Below are positions 57,263-64,000 of a DNA stretch of 64,000 nucleotides, piece after piece. The stretch's first letter is position 1. The number at the start of each line of letters is the position of its first letter. The notes under the pieces were generated by a model. It made no database searches. It saw only the letters and a program-made list of their open reading frames with translations, and had not been told where the DNA came from. The position numbers were made by a program, and so were the translations under genes. The DNA comes from Erwinia typographi (GTDB lineage Bacteria > Pseudomonadota > Gammaproteobacteria > Enterobacterales > Enterobacteriaceae): assembly GCF_000773975.1 (NCBI RefSeq), contig NZ_JRUQ01000006.1, positions 124,001 through 188,000 on the forward strand, written 5' to 3'.

Positions 57263-58063
57263 ATGATTGACATCAATGTGTTTCAGGCGGCACTGATTGG
57301 CATTTTCTGCTACCTCGGCGCGCTCACCACGCCCTGGCTACTGGGGTTAACCGGCGGCTGGTATACGCTGTCGCGCCCGCTGGTGGCCGCGTTTTTCACC
57401 GGATTAATTGTCGGGGACCTGGGCCACGCCATTCTGATTGGGGTCGCGGTCCAGACGGTGTATATCGCCTTCGTTTCACCAGGCAATGCCATGCCGCAGG
57501 ATCTGAACTTTGTTTCGTGGCTGGCGCTGCCGCTGGCGATCCTCTCTGGTCAGGATGCAAAAGTGGCGGTGACGCTGGCAGCCACTATTGGCGTGGCGGG
57601 CACCATTATCTTCAACTTCACTATGCTGTCGAACGTCTTCTGGAACACCCGTGCGGATAAAGCGCTGGCCAGCGGCGATAAAAGTTCCTGGCAGCGCAAC
57701 GCCGTCTGGTTCCCGCAAATCAGCAACTTTATTGTGCGTTTTGTTCCGGTCTTTTTTGCCTGCCTGTTTGGCCCGAAATACATTGAATTAGTCGTCAATG
57801 CTATGCCTGCCTCGCTGATGCACGTAGTCACCGTATTTGGCGGCGTATTGCCAGCCGTTGGTATCGCCATGCTGATGCGTCAGGCGATTATCGAAAAATC
57901 CATGCTGATTTATTTCCTGTTTGGATTTATTTGCGTGGTGTTTATGAAAGTGAACATGATCGCGCTGGTGATCATCAGCCTGCTGCTGGCGTTGATTCAC
58001 TATAAATATAAACCTTCTAAACAGGCAGCCTCCGCTAACAATAATGATGAGGACGAATTCTGA
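57263..58063 (+). CDS. Mannose-family PTS EIIC
   Basis: A 266-residue integral membrane subunit with about six to seven hydrophobic segments. GDLGHAILIGVAVQTVYIAFVSPG and the AMPQDLNF region are typical of ManY/SorA-type EIIC. The C-terminus is charged and cytoplasmic. The stop overlaps the EIID start (TGATG). Confidence 0.93.
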   Translation: MIDINVFQAALIGIFCYLGALTTPWLLGLTGGWYTLSRPLVAAFFTGLIVGDLGHAILIGVAVQTVYIAFVSPGNAMPQDLNFVSWLALPLAILSGQDAKVAVTLAATIGVAGTIIFNFTMLSNVFWNTRADKALASGDKSSWQRNAVWFPQISNFIVRFVPVFFACLFGPKYIELVVNAMPASLMHVVTVFGGVLPAVGIAMLMRQAIIEKSMLIYFLFGFICVVFMKVNMIALVIISLLLALIHYKYKPSKQAASANNNDEDEF

Positions 58064-58929
58064 TGGCACAGCTTAATCCTTTAGATACCTCACCGGCCAG
58101 CCATCACGCGGATGGCGCGCAACCAGCAATGCTGGATGCCAAAACGCTGCGTAAAAGCTGGTTAAATTGGGCAATGCATAACATTACTGTAGCTTCTTAC
58201 GATCGGATGGAAGGCCACGGCTTTGTCAAATCATTAATGCCGGCGGTGGAAAAGTTTTACCCGGATAATAAAGCGCGTCAGGCCGAAGTGCTGATGTCGC
58301 ACACGGCCTATTTCAATACCGAACCCCAACTTGGGGCGATGATCCCCGGCATTGTGGTGGGAATGGAAGAGCAGCGCGCGCGCGGGGAACCCGTTGACGC
58401 CAACACTATTCAGTCAGTGAAAAACTCGCTGATGGGGCCGCTGGCGGGTATTGGCGATTCGTCGATTCAGGGAACGCTGATCCCGGTGTTATTAAGTATC
58501 GCTATCTCACTGTCGCAGGGAGGCTCCGCGTTAGGTCCACTCTTTTATATCGTGGTGTTTAATTTGCTGATCGTTACGCTGAGCTATCGCGTGTTTCATT
58601 CCGGTTATCGCCTGGGTGTAAAAGCGGTAGATTTATTTGTCAGCGAGAACGCAAATAAATTAAGAGAATGCATGTCAATAATTGGCGTGACGGTGATTGG
58701 CGGGATTGCATCCAGTTATATCACGCTGAGTACGCCGCTTGCGTTCAATTCCGGCAAGGTGAATATTAATGCGCAAAACATTCTTGACGGCATTTTCCCC
58801 CATTTGTTACCGTTGCTCGCTGTGCTGGGCGTATGGTTGCTGCTGACCCGATACCGGCTGTCAGTAGTGAAAACGATGCTCGTCACCCTCGTTGTTTCGG
58901 GTATTGGTGCGTTTATCGGCATTTTTTAA
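58063..58929 (+). CDS. Mannose-family PTS EIID
   Basis: A 288-residue EIID with the family start region LRKSWLNWAMHNITVASYDRMEG, FNTEPQLGAMIPGIVVGMEE and MGPLAGIGDSSIQGTLIPVLL, then hydrophobic segments in the second half. EIIC and EIID together form the channel. The LacI-family regulator gene starts 12 bases later. Confidence 0.94.
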   Translation: MAQLNPLDTSPASHHADGAQPAMLDAKTLRKSWLNWAMHNITVASYDRMEGHGFVKSLMPAVEKFYPDNKARQAEVLMSHTAYFNTEPQLGAMIPGIVVGMEEQRARGEPVDANTIQSVKNSLMGPLAGIGDSSIQGTLIPVLLSIAISLSQGGSALGPLFYIVVFNLLIVTLSYRVFHSGYRLGVKAVDLFVSENANKLRECMSIIGVTVIGGIASSYITLSTPLAFNSGKVNINAQNILDGIFPHLLPLLAVLGVWLLLTRYRLSVVKTMLVTLVVSGIGAFIGIF

Positions 58930-58940
58930 CGGAGTAAAGC

Positions 58941-59957
58941 ATGACAAAACGCGCAACGGTAGCGGATGTCGCCGCGCTGGCAAACGTGTCGTCGGCCACG
59001 GTATCGAACGTTATCAGTAATCGTGCGGGCAAAGTTTCGGCCAAAACCCGCCAGCGCGTTCTTGAGGCGATTACGACGCTCAACTACACCTATAACGAAA
59101 CGGCGGCGACGTTGAGAAGTAACAAGTCCAATATTATTGGACTTGTTATCCATGATTTGAGCAACCCGTATTACACCGAACTTATTGCGAAAATTAACCG
59201 CAAGCTGGCTAAAACCGGCTATGCCACCATTTTGGCCTGTTCTGATGAAAACCTCGAAAACCAGCAGAGCTATCTGCATCTGATGCAGCGGCATAACGCC
59301 CTGGCCGTGCTGCTCTGCCCAACCTGGGGGACCACTCGCGAACACCTTGATGCCTGGCACGATCTCAGCCCCACCATCACTTTTTTGCGCCCGACCGGTA
59401 GCCATGACAGCGATTTTATCGGCATTGATAATTACCAGGCGGCTTATGATATTACGCACCGTCTAATCAGCGAAGGCCATTCCCGGATCGCCTTTATCGG
59501 CGGCAGCCAGAGCTCGCGCCTGCGTCGCCAGCGTTTGCAGGGCTGGAAGGACGCTCACGAAGACCACCGGCTCAGCTGGGATGAGTCGCGCATTGTCTAC
59601 TGCGCTTCCAGTATGAGCGCCGGTATCAACGCCACCTTGACGCTGTTCCACACGGATAGCGAAATTACCGCTTTGGTGTGCTACCAGGACGTGGTGGCAT
59701 TCGGCGCCATGAACGCGCTGCATTATCTGGGCAAAAAAGTGGGTGAAGAAATTGCCGTTACCGGTTTTGACGGCCTGAGTGATGCCGAAGGCTGGCTGCC
59801 GTCCCTGACGACTGCCGAAGTGCAAATTGAGGTGTTGGCCGGGCATATTGTCGATCGCCTGCTGGCCCGGCTGGAAAAACCGGAAGATCCGCCGAGCGTC
59901 ACCCTGCTGCACGCGCATATACACTGGCGCGATTCTTCATTGCTCCGGAAGCCCTGA
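58941..59957 (+). CDS. LacI/GalR-family regulator of the PTS locus
   Basis: A 338-residue repressor-type protein with HTH TVADVAALANVSSATVSNVIS and a periplasmic-binding-like effector domain (IIGLVIHDLSNPYYTELIAKI, HSRIAFIGGS, VTGFDGL). It resembles MalI more than LacI. CGGAGTAAAGC precedes the start. As the last gene of the plus-strand operon it would be autoregulated. The CG-centred sites at 55072 and 55261 are probable targets. An unusual exact palindrome lies in its coding region (59120-59148). Confidence 0.9.
   Translation: MTKRATVADVAALANVSSATVSNVISNRAGKVSAKTRQRVLEAITTLNYTYNETAATLRSNKSNIIGLVIHDLSNPYYTELIAKINRKLAKTGYATILACSDENLENQQSYLHLMQRHNALAVLLCPTWGTTREHLDAWHDLSPTITFLRPTGSHDSDFIGIDNYQAAYDITHRLISEGHSRIAFIGGSQSSRLRRQRLQGWKDAHEDHRLSWDESRIVYCASSMSAGINATLTLFHTDSEITALVCYQDVVAFGAMNALHYLGKKVGEEIAVTGFDGLSDAEGWLPSLTTAEVQIEVLAGHIVDRLLARLEKPEDPPSVTLLHAHIHWRDSSLLRKP
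59120..59148. repeat. Exact 29-bp palindrome inside the LacI-family gene
   Basis: Two 14-bp arms (TAACAAGTCCAATA and its reverse complement) flank one T. It encodes the S-N-K-S-N-I-I-G-L-V-I stretch at the start of the effector domain. An exact palindrome of this length is not required by the protein sequence. Confidence 0.9.
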
Positions 59958-60000
59958 TCAGCCTGGCGCTGCGGCCCTGCATTGTTAGCACTCCCGCTCG

Positions 60001-61215
60001 TCAGGTCGCCTCTCGGGCCAGCCGCACGCCGCTGAACATCCAGCGCGCCGACGGCGGGAAGAAATTACGGTAGGTTGCCCGCGTATGCCCGACTGGCGTG
60101 ATTGACGACCCGCCGCGCAGGCTCATCTGCCCAACCATAAATTTGCCGTTATACTCCCCGACCGCACCGGCAGAAGCATGAAATCCGGGATAGGCGTCAT
60201 AGGCGCTGCGGGTCCATTGCCAGGCCTCAGCGTAGAGCTCGCTCAGGCCTGCGACGGTCGCTGCCGCATGTTCCCACTCTGATTCTGTCGGCAGACGTGC
60301 GCCCGCCCACTCGGCGTAGGCGGCTGCTTCGTAGTAACTCACATGCAGCACGGGCGCATTGGGATCGATCTTCGCTCGGCCCTCAAGCCCCATTGCTGAC
60401 CAGCTCTCTTGTTCCTCCTGCCGCCAGTAGAGCGGGGATTGCCAGTTCTCAGCCTGCGTCTTTGCCCAGCCGTCGGACAGCCACAGCTCCGGCCGTCGGT
60501 AACCGCCGTCGGCCATAAAGGCCAGCCACTCGCCGTTGGTCACCAGGCGATCGGCTAAGGCGTAGGGCTGCAAATACACTTTGTGGCGCGGGGTTTCGTT
60601 ATCAAAGATGAAGCCGCCTCCGTCCGAACCCACCTCAACGATACCACCCGCTACGCTACGCCATTCTACCGGGCGGTAATCCGGACGGGCCTGCGCCGGA
60701 TTCTGCCGATAAGCTGGCGAGAGCGGCGAGCACGAAAACAGATGCAGTATATCCATCAGGATCAGTTCCTGATGCTGCTCCTCGTGAGCCAGACCCAGCT
60801 CAACCAGCGGCACCAGCTCTTGGAGCTGCATGTTCAGCAACCGTGCCATACCTGCGTCGACGTGGGCCCGGTAGGCCAGCACCTCAGCGGCGGACGGACG
60901 GGTAATAAGACCGCGCAGAGGCCTTGGCTGGCGCGGCCCGACGGCTTCGTAGTACGAGTTGAACAGATAGCTGAAGGCGGGATCGAATGCCTGATAGTCC
61001 GGCAAGTGCGGCATCAGCAGAAAGGTTTCAAAAAACCAGGTGGTATGCGCCAGGTGCCACTTGGTCGGGCTGGCGTCGGGCATCGATTGCACTACCTGAT
61101 CTTCAGGGCTCAATGGCGCGGCCAGAGCCTCGCTGTTGGCGCGCACCGAGTGATAGCGTAAGCGTAAGTCAGCCACGCTGGTAATCTCAGGGGATGAATG
61201 GCTAAGCAGCGTCAT
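60001..61215 (-). CDS. egtB: Ergothioneine biosynthesis protein EgtB-like sulfoxide synthase
   Basis: A 404-residue non-heme iron enzyme that joins trimethylhistidine and a thiol in ergothioneine synthesis. The N-terminal DinB-like domain holds the iron ligands: a His in [14 protein letters not shown] and the H-x3-H-x-E motif in [13 protein letters not shown]. The C-terminal half is an FGE-sulfatase-type fold ([37 protein letters not shown]). No methyltransferase EgtD gene is next to it. The ribosome site is weak but the family start region ([17 protein letters not shown]) is complete. Confidence 0.88.
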   Translation of the reverse strand: MTLLSHSSPEITSVADLRLRYHSVRANSEALAAPLSPEDQVVQSMPDASPTKWHLAHTTWFFETFLLMPHLPDYQAFDPAFSYLFNSYYEAVGPRQPRPLRGLITRPSAAEVLAYRAHVDAGMARLLNMQLQELVPLVELGLAHEEQHQELILMDILHLFSCSPLSPAYRQNPAQARPDYRPVEWRSVAGGIVEVGSDGGGFIFDNETPRHKVYLQPYALADRLVTNGEWLAFMADGGYRRPELWLSDGWAKTQAENWQSPLYWRQEEQESWSAMGLEGRAKIDPNAPVLHVSYYEAAAYAEWAGARLPTESEWEHAAATVAGLSELYAEAWQWTRSAYDAYPGFHASAGAVGEYNGKFMVGQMSLRGGSSITPVGHTRATYRNFFPPSARWMFSGVRLAREAT

Positions 61216-61297
61216 GGAAGTCTTCCCGGCATCTTGTGCTGGTGGGGGAAAAATCGCCGTCCTCAGAATCCTGCGAGCGCTCTGAAGGCGGCACCGA

Positions 61298-61882
61298 TCA
61301 CAGGGCGACCGCGTTCGACCGCTGGCGGGCGTTCTTGACGGTCAGCCAGATTGCCGAAATGAGGAAGTACAACACGCCGAAGGCGGTGTAAGGCGCGACG
61401 ATCGACACATCCAGCGGAATGCCGCTACTGGCTTGCTTAAACATAAAGACGCCGGCTAATGCGGACTGCGCGCCGCTGAGGATCATCGCCCACTGGCCGC
61501 CCGAGGTTTTCCAGCGGCGAACGGCGGTGGACAGTTGCAGCACGCCAGAGAAGATTGCCCATATGCCGAACACCTTGATGGTGGCTTCCATACTGATGGT
61601 CAGCGCCCAGCCGATGGCAATGGCGACGATAAGGCTGACAATGAAGTTGAACTTCTGCGGCGGGTTGGCGCTGAGGCCGCCATTTTTCCCTGCATCAATG
61701 TAATTGGCTAGTGCGTCCCAGGCCGGGTAAAGAACCAGCAGGATCGAGCCAATGGTCGGGTTATGTTTACCGATCAGAACCGCAAGGATGATCCAGATAA
61801 TTGAAACCCCGGCTCGCAGGTAATAATAGCGCTGCAGCCATTTATTCTGTGAGTTATCAGGGGTAGCGGTGGCACTTTTCAT
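61298..61882 (-). CDS. DUF308/HdeD-family membrane protein
   Basis: A 194-residue inner membrane protein with about six hydrophobic segments ([36 protein letters not shown]). DUF308 proteins include HdeD, linked to acid stress, but the role of this one is unknown. The ATG at 61882 follows GGAGAAACATC; an in-frame upstream extension is not supported. It is 82 bases upstream of egtB on the same strand. Confidence 0.82.
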   Translation of the reverse strand: MKSATATPDNSQNKWLQRYYYLRAGVSIIWIILAVLIGKHNPTIGSILLVLYPAWDALANYIDAGKNGGLSANPPQKFNFIVSLIVAIAIGWALTISMEATIKVFGIWAIFSGVLQLSTAVRRWKTSGGQWAMILSGAQSALAGVFMFKQASSGIPLDVSIVAPYTAFGVLYFLISAIWLTVKNARQRSNAVAL

Positions 61883-62055
61883 GATGTTTCTCCATAGGGT
61901 TTGCACTGTCGACCAGATAAAATTCGCATATATACCAGTCAGTTGGTTAATAAAGCGATGAGGGCCCCGGCGTAAAAGCTGGGGGAGGCTGGCGCGTTCG
62001 CAGGACACCGAATCAGCGAATGAGGGTGAACGCGTGCATAGCCAATGCCTTCAAT

Positions 62056-62075
62056 CTACCTGTCGGTAGGTAGGT
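62056..62075. promoter_or_regulatory. TetR-type operator-like inverted repeat
   Basis: CTACCTGTCGGTAGGTAGGT contains CTACC and GGTAG half-sites 4 bases apart plus a repeated GTAGGT. Similar sites are used by TetR-family regulators. It lies in the 260-base gap 61883-62142, which has no gene. No TetR gene is in the window, so the assignment is weak. Confidence 0.3.
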
Positions 62076-62142
62076 TGTCAACTGACCCTGTAGCCATTGG
62101 CTACAATCTTGTCAGCCTGAGGCGCAGGTGAGAATCCAGACC

Positions 62143-63036
62143 CTACCGTTTGTCAATTGCCGGATCTTCGCGGCGGATTAGCCACTCTTTCAGCAGCAGC
62201 AGGTTAGCTTCCTTCAGGTGGTTACTGCTCCAGACCAGATAGTAGGTCAGCCTGCCGCAATTCAGCTGACCATTTGCCATCTCGATCAGCGTGCCTTCTG
62301 CTAACTCTTTTTTAACCAGCTCGCGCTGAGCCAGCGCGATGCCCTGTCCCTCAAGCGCAGCCTGATAGGCCAGCGCCGAACTTTCCAACTCCCGCCAGTT
62401 AGTCAGTCCGCCGATATCGATTCCCAGCGCCTCGCTCCAACGCTGCCAGTCATCCGGACGCCCCCGAACGCGGAGCAGGGTATGCCGCATCAGATGTTCA
62501 GGCGTCAGCATTGCCTTACGGTCCTGCGTGGGCTTACAGACCGGCACCAGAATGTTTTCAATTAACGGAGTGGCGGACATGTTCTGCCATTCGCCATCCC
62601 CCAGGCGGATGGCCGCGTCGAAATCGGCGGACTCATCCCATTCTGAAGCGGTAGTCAGGCGGACATCAATCGTCGGATTAGCCAGCTGGAAAGCCGTCAG
62701 GCGGGGAATCAGCCAGCGGGTGGCAAAGGTGGTAAAGGAGTGAAGCCGGATGACGGTGCGCCCGGCGCTGCGGTGCAGTACCTGACCGGCTTTGCGCAGT
62801 CCTTCGATGTGCGGACCAATCAGGTGAAAATAGGCGCTACCGGCGTGCGTAAGCAGCAGACCCCGGCCATCACGCTGAAACAGCGTCGTGCCGAAATGCT
62901 CCTCCAGCAGGCGGATCTGGCGGCTGATCGCGCCGGGCGTTACGGACATCTGCTCAGCTGCGGCGCGCACGCTGCCGGTGCGGGCCACAAATTCAAACGC
63001 CAGCAGAGCATTCAGGGGGGGAAGGTCGCGCGTCAC
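62143..63036 (-). CDS. LysR-family transcriptional regulator (GcvA-like)
   Basis: A 297-residue LysR regulator. The N-terminal winged HTH is LPPLNALLAFEFVARTGSVRAAAEQMSVTPGAISRQIRLLE in family position (residues about 5-45, quoted here only in part by key residues A-A-E-Q-M-S-V-T-P-G-A-I-S-R-Q). The effector domain has DVRLTTASEWDESADFDAAI, close to GcvA-type regulators. It lies 67 bases downstream of the aldehyde dehydrogenase gene on the same strand and may regulate it. The inducer is unknown. Confidence 0.88.
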   Translation of the reverse strand: MTRDLPPLNALLAFEFVARTGSVRAAAEQMSVTPGAISRQIRLLEEHFGTTLFQRDGRGLLLTHAGSAYFHLIGPHIEGLRKAGQVLHRSAGRTVIRLHSFTTFATRWLIPRLTAFQLANPTIDVRLTTASEWDESADFDAAIRLGDGEWQNMSATPLIENILVPVCKPTQDRKAMLTPEHLMRHTLLRVRGRPDDWQRWSEALGIDIGGLTNWRELESSALAYQAALEGQGIALAQRELVKKELAEGTLIEMANGQLNCGRLTYYLVWSSNHLKEANLLLLKEWLIRREDPAIDKR

Positions 63037-63103
63037 ACTCTCACCATGGGTATGTTCTCACTGAGGGAGGGAAGGTGGTCAGTGACCACCTTCCCGCTAC
63101 ATA

Positions 63104-64000
63104 TTAGCGATTCTGACCAGACATCAGCACATATTTCACCTGCACGTACTCTTCAATACCGTAATGACCGCCTTCACGGCCATAGCCGGAGTGTTTAATG
63201 CCGCCAAAAGGGACTGACGCGGTGCCGACAGAGCCTGAATTCATAATCACCATTCCGGCTTCCAGCTGCTTTGAAAGGCGGAAAGCGCGCCCCAAATCCG
63301 TGGTCCAGCTGTAGGCCACCAGCCCATATTCCGTATTGTTCGCGCGGCGAATAACCTCTTCTTCCGTCTTAAAACGATAGGCTGCAAACACCGGACCGAA
63401 AATTTCCGTGTTATGAATTTTAAAACTGTCCTCCACATCGCACAGAATGGTCGGTTGATAAAACAGGCCGCCTTTGGCATCTAGTTTGCCGCCAAGACGA
63501 ATGGTCGCGCCCAGCGAGACCGCGTCATCCACCAGTTCCACCACTTTCTCCAGCGCTGGCTGGTTAATCAGCGGCCCGACGACGAACTCATCCTGCATAC
63601 CCTGATCGACGCGGATTTTCGACACGGCGGCAACCAGCCGTGCAATAAAGGCGTCATAGATTCCGTCCTGGATAAATACGCGGTTTGGCGAGATACAAAC
63701 CTGCCCGGAATTACGCAGCTTCGCGTTGACCAGCCCGGTGACCGCATCATCCAGCGTGGCGTCGTCAAAGACGATGAACGGCGCATTACCGCCCAGCTCA
63801 AGGGTCATTTTTTTCAACGCGGCGCCACAGTTAGCGGCCAGTAGCTTCCCGACTCGCGTTGAACCGGTAAACGACACTTTGTGGATACGCGGATCGCTGG
63901 TAAAGGCTTCGCCGATGGCTTTGGCATCGCCGGTCACCATTTCGAAGACACCTTCCGGTATACCTGCTTCCCGCGCATATTCCAGCAATTTCCACGCGGT
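63104..64000 (-). CDS. NAD(P)-dependent succinate-semialdehyde dehydrogenase-like ALDH (5' end outside window)
   Basis: The frame is open to the right edge (the last visible residues read TAWKLLEYAREAG), so 298 codons of the C-terminal part are seen. ALDH features are complete here: FTGSTRVGKLL, the general-base Glu in LELGGNAPFIVFDDA, and the catalytic Cys in GQVCISPNRV. HNTEIFGPVFAAYRF and PFGGIKHSGYGREGG are typical of GabD-type enzymes. It would oxidise succinate semialdehyde, the product of the PuuE step. A distant link to the puu block is possible but unproven. Confidence 0.88.
   Translation of the reverse strand, partial: TAWKLLEYAREAGIPEGVFEMVTGDAKAIGEAFTSDPRIHKVSFTGSTRVGKLLAANCGAALKKMTLELGGNAPFIVFDDATLDDAVTGLVNAKLRNSGQVCISPNRVFIQDGIYDAFIARLVAAVSKIRVDQGMQDEFVVGPLINQPALEKVVELVDDAVSLGATIRLGGKLDAKGGLFYQPTILCDVEDSFKIHNTEIFGPVFAAYRFKTEEEVIRRANNTEYGLVAYSWTTDLGRAFRLSKQLEAGMVIMNSGSVGTASVPFGGIKHSGYGREGGHYGIEEYVQVKYVLMSGQNR

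Overview
The window looks like a chromosomal segment from an enterobacterium, most likely Erwiniaceae-like (Erwinia/Pantoea type). That placement is an inference from gene order and gene set; no 16S or other marker is present. The core order matches the region around his in E. coli: O-antigen/exopolysaccharide genes, gnd, the whole his operon with its leader peptide, yeeZ, plaP, sbcB, dacD, sbmC, yeeA, yeeX and yeeO. Accessory blocks interrupt this backbone.

Layout. 1-2.6 kb: end of a surface-polysaccharide cluster (3' part of a GDP-deoxymannose reductase-like gene, two glycosyltransferases). 2.7-4.2 kb: gnd. 4.2-6.2 kb: a two-gene unit of an amino-acid binding protein and an AstE/aspartoacylase-type hydrolase. 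6.3-13.7 kb: hisLGDCBHAF(IE) on the minus strand with attenuator and promoter. 13.8-14.6 kb: yeeZ. 14.7-21.9 kb: a putrescine block (puuB-puuR-puuD divergent from puuA-puuE-plaP) without puuC. 22.3-28.6 kb: a sulfur-scavenging block (two SfnB/DszC-like flavoenzymes, one DszA/NtaA-like monooxygenase, a methionine-type ABC importer). 28.7-30.1 kb: sbcB, whose 5' end is the scar of an integrated element. 30.05-32.23 kb: the decayed element, with a broken P4-type integrase and an intact GH19 lysozyme-like gene overlapping a gene for a small exported protein (candidate toxin/immunity pair). 32.5-34.4 kb: dacD and sbmC. 34.5-38.3 kb: a three-subunit membrane gluconate dehydrogenase-type enzyme. 38.5-40.0 kb: yeeA and yeeX. 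40.1-42.8 kb: an orphan LacI-like repressor and yeeO. 42.8-46.4 kb: a partly Fur-regulated iron block. 46.7-47.8 kb: a truncated PAS chemoreceptor-like gene bracketed by a partial duplication. 48.1-60.0 kb: a large two-PTS sugar/polyol locus. 60.0-64.0 kb: egtB, a DUF308-type membrane protein, a LysR regulator and a succinate-semialdehyde dehydrogenase-like gene cut by the window edge.

Two regions are the strongest candidates for something undescribed. (1) The 48-60 kb locus combines an HPr paralogue, a fused fructose-type EIIABC, a mannose-type EIIA/B/C/D, an enlarged phosphomannose-isomerase-like protein, an AGE-family isomerase, an unusual two-Rossmann dehydrogenase, an MtlD homologue that appears to lack the catalytic His, and a LacI-family regulator. 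Two similar CG-centred operator-like sites and a CRP-like site lie in its divergent promoter. The substrate cannot be read from sequence. (2) The element remnant in sbcB replaced the first codons of the host gene and pushed the original 5' end 2.2 kb away, where it survives as an 18-codon relic. Its only intact cargo is the GH19/exported-protein pair.

All alignments were made by eye from memory of the families; no database search was possible. Start codons were chosen from Shine-Dalgarno position and known family lengths.
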